Positions 1 to 4,443 of a DNA stretch of 6,352 bases are shown here, one piece after another (position 1 is the stretch's first letter; the number at the start of each line of letters is the position of its first letter). Below the pieces are notes generated by a model that saw only the letters and a list, made by a program, of their open reading frames with translations, was not told the DNA's origin and did no database searches. Both the position numbers and the translations under genes were made by a program. The stretch is taken from the NCBI GenBank assembly GCA_023127875.1, contig JAGMFA010000119.1, positions 1-6,352 of the forward strand. The letters run 5' to 3'. This DNA comes from Candidatus Zixiibacteriota bacterium (GTDB lineage: Bacteria > Zixibacteria > MSB-5A5 > SM1-73).

Positions 1-325
1 GCAATTTGTCAACAATTTATGTTACAGTACACTAGTGTGGCCACAGCTGCGGTGGCTCATCATCTTTTGATTATTGTCTATCATCTTCTCAAGGAGCAAA
101 GAGAATATTATTCCAGCAAGCTTAGAGGAAATCTGTCGGGCAGGCCCGCCTTGACCTTGGTGGCCAAATCTTAAAGGCGCACCGTTAATTGTAATTGGGT
201 AGCCCGACACCGAATTTAAACTATGTGGTTATTTCAATAAGCCACGAAGAGATAGATGGGATTCATCCTGAAGGAAAAACCCAAAACCTAAAAACAAGTT
301 AATAAAGAAAAAAACAAAAAATGTC

Positions 326-352
326 TTGACAAGGTAGCCTTTCAGAGATAGT
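326..352 (+). promoter_or_regulatory. Possible promoter upstream of the MNT/HEPN pair
   Basis: A perfect -35 hexamer TTGACA (326-331) lies just downstream of an A-rich tract (about 291-321) that could act as an UP element. The best -10 candidate is GATAGT (347-352), matching four of six consensus bases with a short 15-bp spacer. The transcript would carry a leader of roughly 210 nt that includes the palindromic block at 349-426 before the gene at 572. The -35 is convincing, the -10 is not. Confidence 0.25.
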
Positions 353-426
353 TGCTGGATTTATGGTACCATCCTGAGGGTGCCGAAGAATCGGGCGAAT
401 TAGCCGCCCAATGAATTGGGCAACTA
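349..426. repeat. Nested palindromic intergenic element
   Basis: Outer arms TAGTTGC (349-355) and GCAACTA (420-426) are exact reverse complements enclosing 64 nt. Inside are a perfect 10-bp palindrome ATGGTACCAT (363-372), a stem GGGCG (393-397) / CGCCC (405-409), and an overlapping stem GCCCAAT (406-412) / ATTGGGC (415-421). The last two share bases, so alternative folds compete. There is no T-tract after it, so it is not a standard terminator. Its form suits a dispersed palindromic repeat. A structured leader RNA for the gene at 572 is the alternative, but I recognise no known riboswitch consensus. Confidence 0.45.
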
Positions 427-571
427 CAAAAAGCAAACCTCCACCTTGTCTCGAACGGAAAAGGCTTAAGAGGGTTAAACAAAAAAACACTTGATTTTGA
501 GAAGGAAACAGGGTAACATAAAGATGAAAGTGATAAGAAAAGAGCAAAGAACTCCAAGCTAAGGGGATAAA

Positions 572-907
572 ATGAAAGGTAAAAGAACAACACGACAGAT
601 AGAGCATCTTTTACCCCGAATAAGGGAGATTCTCAAAAGCATTTACGGCAATACGCTGGTAGAAGTGATCCTCTATGGCTCCTTTGCCAGAAATACTCCA
701 AACGAAGACTCGGATATAGACATTGCAGTTGTGCTCAAAGGGAAAGTGAATAAGGCGAAAGAGATAAATAAAATATACGATGCGGTATATGACCTGATGC
801 TGGAAACTGGCGAGTTAATCTCTGTTTTTCCCATCTCTGAGCATGAGGTTGGCAATTCAGTTTGGCCCCTATATCACCACATTAGAACAGAGGGGAAAAA
901 AATATGA
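572..907 (+). CDS. MNT-type minimal nucleotidyltransferase (MntA-like antitoxin)
   Basis: A 111-residue protein of the minimal nucleotidyltransferase (MNT, Pol beta superfamily) type. The signature GS-x10-DxD is exact: G36-S37, then D48 and D50, the two metal-binding aspartates, in the stretch GSFARNTPNEDSDIDIAVV. Length fits single-domain MNT antitoxins. The third acidic residue of the active site is not obvious: the expected strand reads about residues 80-88 (GELISVFPI) with only E81 nearby. The ATG at 572 is preceded by AAGGGG (561-566) five bases upstream. The stop overlaps the next start (ATGA, 904-907), so the two genes are translationally coupled. In studied MntA/HepT pairs the MNT protein neutralises the HEPN toxin by adding AMP to a tyrosine. 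That role is inferred here from family and gene order. The family call is firm, the antitoxin activity likely. Confidence 0.88.
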   Translation: MKGKRTTRQIEHLLPRIREILKSIYGNTLVEVILYGSFARNTPNEDSDIDIAVVLKGKVNKAKEINKIYDAVYDLMLETGELISVFPISEHEVGNSVWPLYHHIRTEGKKI

Positions 908-1293
908 AGGAGATAGAAACTCTAATACAAAGGGCTGAAAGGGCGATTAAAAGTGCAGAACTGCTTTTCGAAGAAAGGGATTTTGACAGTTCCGTTTCCC
1001 GTTCTTACTATGCCATGTTTTATGCAACAGAAGCATTGCTTTTGACCAAGGATTTGAAATTTTCATCCCATAGAAGTGTTATCTCACTTTTTGGAGAGCA
1101 CTTCATAAAAACCGGCATCCTTAAATCTGAGATGGGAAAGAGATTGAGCAAGACTTTTGAAAAACGCTTAGTAGGTGATTACAGCTTTGCTCCTGAAGTG
1201 AACCAGGAAGAAGCTAAGGAAGTGGTAAGCTGGACAAAGGAGTTCCTCAAAGAGATAAAAGATTATCTGGTAAAAGGTGGATATACAAAATGA
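904..1293 (+). CDS. HEPN domain protein (HepT-like, partner of MNT)
   Basis: A 129-residue, largely helical protein of the HEPN family (PF05168/COG1895 type). Visible hallmarks are the helix SVSRSYYAMFYATEALL (about residues 30-46), the FSSHRSVISLFGEHFIKTG segment (53-71), the KRLVGDY motif (87-93), and a C-terminal EEAKEVVSWTKEFLKEI helix typical of the family. HEPN proteins partnered with MNT proteins act as RNase-type toxins in well-studied cases, with an R-x4-6-H active site. Here the position after R88 reads LVGDY with no histidine, which resembles the R..DY form of COG1895 members. RNase activity is therefore not assured. Y93 could be the analogue of the tyrosine AMPylated in HepT; this is inference. 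It starts inside the MNT stop codon and has no room for an independent promoter. Confidence 0.87.
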   Translation: MKEIETLIQRAERAIKSAELLFEERDFDSSVSRSYYAMFYATEALLLTKDLKFSSHRSVISLFGEHFIKTGILKSEMGKRLSKTFEKRLVGDYSFAPEVNQEEAKEVVSWTKEFLKEIKDYLVKGGYTK

Positions 1294-1380
1294 GATCGGT
1301 AGCAATTCAACCCTGAGTGCGTACCCTCCGAGTTTGTCGTTAAATGTTTTAGAGGTCAGCGTGATTCTATCCCTATGTTT

Positions 1381-1401
1381 GTTCAGGATATAATCCCGAA
1401 C
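1381..1401. promoter_or_regulatory. Imperfect palindrome overlapping a TATAAT box
   Basis: Arms GTTC (1381-1384) and GAAC (1398-1401) plus inner arms GGAT (1386-1389) and ATCC (1393-1396) form a 21-bp dyad with one mismatched pair (A1385/C1397) and a 3-base centre. A perfect -10 hexamer TATAAT sits inside it at 1389-1394. No good -35 is found 16-18 bp upstream (around TTCTATC, 1365-1371). This could be a regulated promoter with an operator over the -10, about 165 bp ahead of larA, or a chance palindrome. Confidence 0.25.
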
Positions 1402-1551
1402 GCCTCTGGCCAGTCAGCACGGACCCTTCGAGCACGATTGCATTGCTTTCTGATCCTCCAATACGTCCTAGCACAGGTGAAAAATTTCACAAAATCCTCT
1501 TGCAAAAGCTTCTGAGTTTTGCTATATTTGAAAAGACAAAATCTTTTTGCC

Positions 1552-1557
1552 AGGGGA
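1552..1557 (+). promoter_or_regulatory. Ribosome binding site deciding the larA start
   Basis: AGGGGA lies eight bases upstream of the ATG at 1566. It supports that ATG as the start rather than the upstream in-frame TTG at 1443, which would add 41 residues with no resemblance to the family. Confidence 0.65.
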
Positions 1558-1565
1558 ATGTTGCA

Positions 1566-2846
1566 ATGGAGATAGATTTAAAATACGGCGATTCACACAA
1601 ACAACTAAAGCTGGATGACAAAAACCTAATTGGAATTTTGGAATTAAGAAAGTCATCGGGCATCCCTGATGTTATCAAAGCTGAGATTGAAGCTTTAGCC
1701 AATCCCATCGGATCTAAAAAACTCTCTGAAATTTCCAAGGGTAAGAAGACCGCCTGCGTGGTGGTTTCCGATTATACCCGCGGCACCCCCTACAAGAGAC
1801 CAAATTTCAATCTGCTGTCACCCATAATCGACGAGTTGCATGATGCCGGAATCAAAGATGAGGATATTAAATTCCTTGTAGGAACCGGCGCCCACAGAGC
1901 TCATACAGAGAAAGAGGACTTAGACAACTTTGGTGAGGAGATTGTAAAAAAGTATGAGGTGATCAGTCACGACTGTGATAAAAACAACGTCTCGTTGGGA
2001 AACCTTTCCACCGGTAATGAGCTTTTGATCGATAAGGTATGGGTGGATTCGGAGGTGAGAGTTATGACCGGCTTGATCACCACCCACTACTTCGGCGGTT
2101 TCTCCGGTGGCAGAAAGGGGATACTTCCCGGAATCACAGCGAGGGAGACCATTCGAAAAAATCACGCCATGATAGTCAATCCGGAGGTGGACATCGCCAA
2201 GACCAAGGGAAATCCCATCTCCGATGAGATGGACGAGGCTGCACAAAAGGCCCGGGTGGATTTCCTTCTCAACGTGGTGATAAACGACAAGAAAGAGATC
2301 GTCAAAATCGTGGCAGGCGATCTGGAGAAAGCTTACGATGAAGGCTGGAAAGCGTGCCGCGATCTGTATATGGTTTTCTTTAAGGAAAAAGCAGACGTGG
2401 TATTTGCCTGCGCCGGAGGGTATCCCAAAGACGTGAGCCTATATCAATCGCAGAAGACCATAAATAACGCCAAGCTGGTCTTAAAAGAGGGAGGAACCAT
2501 TGTCCTGATCTCCGAATGTAGAGAAGGAATTGGATCCGATACCTTTGCCCAATGGCTTCTGGAAGCCTCCTCCTTGGATGAGCTTTTGAATACCGATCCG
2601 GCCAAGATAGTGGTGGGAGGGCACACGGCAGTGGGAAATGCCAAGGTGCTGAAGAGATTTGATATCCTGGTGGTTTCCAGTATACAGAAAGAGGAGTTGG
2701 AGACAAGATTCTACAAATACACAGAAGGGATAGATCAGGCTATAGAGTGGGTCAAAAAGAAGCATGGAGATAATTTCAGATCATATGTGATGCCGCAGGG
2801 AGGGTTGATTTATCCGTGCCCAGAAGGAGAAGTTTGCAGTCCTTGA
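1566..2846 (+). CDS. larA: LarA-family nickel-dependent 2-hydroxyacid (lactate) racemase
   Basis: A 426-residue protein, almost the same length as the 424-residue Lactobacillus plantarum LarA. LarA interconverts D- and L-lactate by hydride transfer using a nickel-pincer nucleotide (PTN) covalently bound to a lysine. Key residues are present near the reference numbering: R72 in DYTRGTP (LarA R75), H110 in GTGAHR (H108), H174 and K184 in HYFGGFSGGRKGILPGI (H174 nickel ligand, K184 cofactor attachment), H200 in KNH (H200 nickel ligand), and Q294/K297 in YQSQK (Q295/K298). The N-terminal half is DUF2088. It is cytoplasmic, with no signal peptide. Function needs LarB, LarC and LarE for cofactor synthesis, which are not in the window. 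The superfamily also includes racemases and epimerases for other 2-hydroxyacids, so lactate is the likely but unproven substrate. Genes for 2-hydroxyacid oxidation follow 94 bp downstream. Confidence 0.88.
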   Translation: MEIDLKYGDSHKQLKLDDKNLIGILELRKSSGIPDVIKAEIEALANPIGSKKLSEISKGKKTACVVVSDYTRGTPYKRPNFNLLSPIIDELHDAGIKDEDIKFLVGTGAHRAHTEKEDLDNFGEEIVKKYEVISHDCDKNNVSLGNLSTGNELLIDKVWVDSEVRVMTGLITTHYFGGFSGGRKGILPGITARETIRKNHAMIVNPEVDIAKTKGNPISDEMDEAAQKARVDFLLNVVINDKKEIVKIVAGDLEKAYDEGWKACRDLYMVFFKEKADVVFACAGGYPKDVSLYQSQKTINNAKLVLKEGGTIVLISECREGIGSDTFAQWLLEASSLDELLNTDPAKIVVGGHTAVGNAKVLKRFDILVVSSIQKEELETRFYKYTEGIDQAIEWVKKKHGDNFRSYVMPQGGLIYPCPEGEVCSP

Positions 2847-2927
2847 GCGTGAAGATAATGTAGGTCAGTTAGAGTTTTCCCTTGTTCTGTAAAGAAGATT
2901 CAATAAACCTTTAACCTATTTTTAACC

Positions 2928-2937
2928 AAGGAGTGAT
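2928..2937 (+). promoter_or_regulatory. Near-perfect Shine-Dalgarno sequence
   Basis: AAGGAGTGAT is one base short of the full anti-16S complement AAGGAGGTGAT. It lies just upstream of the ATG at 2941 and fixes that start. It predicts strong translation of the dehydrogenase compared with larA, whose site is weaker. Confidence 0.75.
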
Positions 2938-2940
2938 AAG

Positions 2941-4041
2941 ATGGCAGACACTATTGTGGATGACGTAAAACTGGCGAAGTTCTGCACCGAGGCTTTTGTG
3001 AAGCTGGGCGTGCCCCGTAAGGATGCTCAGATCACCTCGGATGTTCTGGTAGCTTCGGATTTAAGGGGGATCCCATCTCATGGGGTGGCACGGCTGATGA
3101 GATACGTTGACGGTATCCGTGCCGGCACCATCCTTCCCAGGGTAAAACCCAGGATCATAAAAGAGACCTCAACCACTGCAGCGGTCGATGGTAAGTATGG
3201 TTTAGGTCAGCCGGCGGGATATTTTGGAATGAATCTTGCCATAAAGAAGGCCAAGAGAAGTGGGGTCGGTTTCGTGACGGTGAGAAACAGCAATCATTAT
3301 GGAATCGCCGGATACTATTCCATGATGGCGCTGAAAAATAATCTAATCGGCATCTCCATGACCAATTCGGCTCCTTTGGCTGTCCCCACGTTCGGTCGGG
3401 ATAGTATGATCGGGACGAACCCCATAAGTGTGGTAGCCCCAGCCAGCAAGGTGAGACCCTACGTACTGGATATGGCAACCACGGTAGTTCCTCGAGGAAA
3501 GTTGGAGGTGCTGAATCGTCTGGGCAAACCGTTGCCTCTGGGCTGGGCAGTGGATGAGAGAGGGGTTCCCACCACAGATACTGCTCATGTGCTGGACAAC
3601 ATGACGAAAGCTGCTGGGGGAGGAGTGCTTCCCTTAGGTGGCGCCGGCGAAGAGCTGAGCGGACACAAAGGCTATGGACTCTCACTGATGGTGGACATGT
3701 TCTCAGGTGCGCTCTCCGGAGCGGACTACGGTCCCTGGGTTAAGACCAAAAAGAAGGATGGAACCAAGGGATTCATCAATGTGGGGCATTTTTTCGGTGC
3801 GATTAAAGTCGAGAACTTCATTCCCTTGAGAAGATTTAAAGCCACCATGGATGAAATGTTGGGTGGGCTGAAGAAATCCACTAAGGCTCAGGGGGAGAAG
3901 AGAATCTTCATCCACGGAGAGAAGGAATTTGAGAAACATGATGCCTATAAGAAGAAGGGGGTTCCTCTGCAGGCCAAGGTGGCGACGGCTTTGAAAAACC
4001 TCTCCCAGGAGTTGAGCATCCCTTACAATATTGAAAAGTGA
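2941..4041 (+). CDS. Ldh_2 family NAD(P)-dependent malate/L-lactate dehydrogenase
   Basis: A 366-residue soluble oxidoreductase of the malate/L-lactate dehydrogenase family (Ldh_2, COG2055), structurally unrelated to classical Rossmann LDH/MDH. Family blocks occur in order: DLRGIPSHGVARL (about 40-52, with the conserved H47 and R51), NSNHYGIAGYY (116-126), FGRDSMIGTNPISVVAP (151-167), VLDMATTVVPRGK (175-187), GWAVDERGVPTTD (201-213), and GHKGYGLSLMVD (241-252). Length matches the usual 340-370. Members reduce or oxidise various 2-hydroxyacids (malate, L-lactate, sulfolactate, ureidoglycolate), so the exact substrate cannot be read from sequence. Its place directly after a LarA racemase suggests lactate or a close analogue. 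It may share a transcript with larA, as the 94-bp gap has no terminator, and is closed downstream by an intrinsic terminator. Confidence 0.88.
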   Translation: MADTIVDDVKLAKFCTEAFVKLGVPRKDAQITSDVLVASDLRGIPSHGVARLMRYVDGIRAGTILPRVKPRIIKETSTTAAVDGKYGLGQPAGYFGMNLAIKKAKRSGVGFVTVRNSNHYGIAGYYSMMALKNNLIGISMTNSAPLAVPTFGRDSMIGTNPISVVAPASKVRPYVLDMATTVVPRGKLEVLNRLGKPLPLGWAVDERGVPTTDTAHVLDNMTKAAGGGVLPLGGAGEELSGHKGYGLSLMVDMFSGALSGADYGPWVKTKKKDGTKGFINVGHFFGAIKVENFIPLRRFKATMDEMLGGLKKSTKAQGEKRIFIHGEKEFEKHDAYKKKGVPLQAKVATALKNLSQELSIPYNIEK

Positions 4042-4050
4042 GCTTGCCCA

Positions 4051-4082
4051 AGCCCCGCCTTAATACAGGCGGGGCTTTTTTT
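4051..4082 (+). terminator. Strong intrinsic terminator
   Basis: A perfect 10-bp GC-rich stem, AGCCCCGCCT (4051-4060) and AGGCGGGGCT (4067-4076), encloses the 6-base loop TAATAC and is followed by a run of seven T (4076-4082). It begins nine bases after the dehydrogenase stop codon. It ends the racemase/dehydrogenase transcript and implies that the flavoprotein gene at 4444 has its own promoter. Confidence 0.93.
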
Positions 4083-4193
4083 CATATCCCGTATCACAAA
4101 GGTTTTGTGTTTTTTTGAGGTAGCTTTGTTTTGTTGGCTTTATTTGGCAGAACAGATAGTTGAATCATTAATTTTCAAAATATTATTTTGTTG

Positions 4194-4246
4194 GCGTAGC
4201 CAAGCCTTTATGGCTTGGCTGGCAAGCCGTGAAGGCTTGCCTACGC
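4194..4246. repeat. REP-like doublet (BIME-type pair of inverted hairpins)
   Basis: The element is GCGTAG (4194-4199), a hairpin CCAAGCC (4200-4206) / GGCTTGG (4212-4218) with loop TTTAT, a spacer CTG (4219-4221), a second hairpin GGCAAGCC (4221-4228) / GGCTTGCC (4234-4241) with loop GTGAA, and CTACGC (4241-4246), the exact reverse complement of the left end. Read from either strand, each half starts with GTAG at the 5' foot of a hairpin. That is the defining layout of REP sequences mobilised by RAYT (TnpA-REP, Y1-type) transposases, and two in inverse orientation make a BIME. No RAYT gene is in the window. Confidence 0.75.
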
Positions 4247-4272
4247 GTTTCTTTGCCTCACTCCTCTATCCT

Positions 4273-4332
4273 CCTCTCCCCCGCCTCTGGCGGGATTTTC
4301 AACATGAAATGAAGAGGGGACAGGGGGAGAGG
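4273..4332. repeat. Inverted repeat with CCTCTCCCCC / GGGGGAGAGG arms
   Basis: Ten-base arms CCTCTCCCCC (4273-4282) and GGGGGAGAGG (4323-4332) are perfect reverse complements 40 bp apart. The left arm overlaps a second, tighter hairpin CCCGCC (4280-4285) / GGCGGG (4289-4294) with loop TCT, so two folds compete. It lacks a T-tract and is unlikely to be a terminator. It looks like another intergenic palindromic repeat unit, placed 27 bp after the REP-like doublet. Confidence 0.55.
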
Positions 4333-4353
4333 TTCTCAATAAGATGGAGATTT

Positions 4354-4374
4354 TAACCAAGCACGGATTGGTTA
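4354..4374. promoter_or_regulatory. Dyad symmetric site, possible operator for the glcD-type gene
   Basis: TAACCAA (4354-4360) and TTGGTTA (4368-4374) form a perfect 7-bp dyad separated by GCACGGA, ending 69 bp before the ATG at 4444. Its spacing and location suit a dimeric regulator of the 2-hydroxyacid genes, but the regulator is unknown. A small hairpin is the alternative. Confidence 0.35.
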
Positions 4375-4443
4375 CGTAATAATTATAAGTTTAGCACATA
4401 GATAGCACGTTTTAGTGGACAAATTCTTAAGGAAAGGTTAAAA

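Larger units (their letters stand above)
1..571. other. Intergenic region without a supported gene
   Basis: I find no credible coding region here. The open frames on the minus strand (about 22-210 and 299-607) have no recognisable domain, no good ribosome binding site and low-complexity or Phe/Leu-rich composition. The stretch 281-321 is strongly A-rich and is followed by a perfect TTGACA at 326-331. The part from 349 to 426 is rich in inverted repeats and is listed separately. A short inverted repeat GCCAC (40-44) / GTGGC (52-56) is also present. The region could include eroded gene remnants, but I cannot identify any. Confidence 0.6.
1294..1565. other. Spacer between the HEPN gene and larA
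   Basis: A 272-bp stretch without a convincing gene. It holds an imperfect palindrome around a TATAAT (1381-1401) and the larA ribosome binding site near its end. On the minus strand one frame is open from 1417 down into the HEPN gene, and its conceptual product (for example RDRITLTSKTFNDKLGGYAL) looks protein-like, but it has no start codon context and no family I recognise. No intrinsic terminator with a T-tract is visible after the HEPN stop. A frame continuous with larA extends up to a TTG at 1443, which I do not accept as the start. Confidence 0.5.
4083..4443. other. Repeat-rich intergenic region before the glcD-type gene
   Basis: A 361-bp gap with no supported gene. It carries three structures listed separately: the REP-like hairpin pair (4194-4246), the pyrimidine/purine inverted repeat (4273-4332), and a dyad (4354-4374). 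The last 70 bases are AT-rich and should contain the promoter for the gene at 4444, with TTATAA at 4383-4388 as a possible -10. A short direct repeat, TAGCAC, occurs at 4392-4397 and 4403-4408. The 83-codon open frame spanning 4105-4356 runs through the hairpins and is not believed. Confidence 0.65.

Noticed and set aside
22..210. Minus-strand open frame of 62 codons
   Set aside because: No domain I recognise, no ribosome binding site, short, and it ends in a palindromic area. Chance ORF or unrecognisable remnant.
299..607. Minus-strand open frame of 102 codons with Phe/Leu-rich N-terminus
   Set aside because: The hydrophobic composition comes from A-rich + strand sequence. It runs through the palindromic block at 349-426 and overlaps the start of the well-supported MNT gene.
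1443..1565. N-terminal extension of larA from a TTG codon
   Set aside because: The ATG at 1566 has a ribosome binding site and gives 426 residues with key residues almost at LarA reference numbers; the extra 41 residues do not resemble the family.
3155..3685. Minus-strand frame of 176 codons opposite the Ldh_2 gene
   Set aside because: The + strand frame contains all the family motifs of Ldh_2. The minus product is rich in Arg, Ser, Pro, Trp and His, typical of an antisense shadow.
4194..4246. Doublet hairpins as a CRISPR repeat or tRNA cloverleaf
   Set aside because: There is no spaced array, and the fold lacks an anticodon arm, T-loop motif and acceptor stem of tRNA length. GTAG feet on both strands fit REP better.
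4105..4356. Plus-strand open frame of 83 codons
   Set aside because: It passes through the REP-like doublet and the CCTCTCCCCC inverted repeat and has no domain; the sequence is explained by the repeats.
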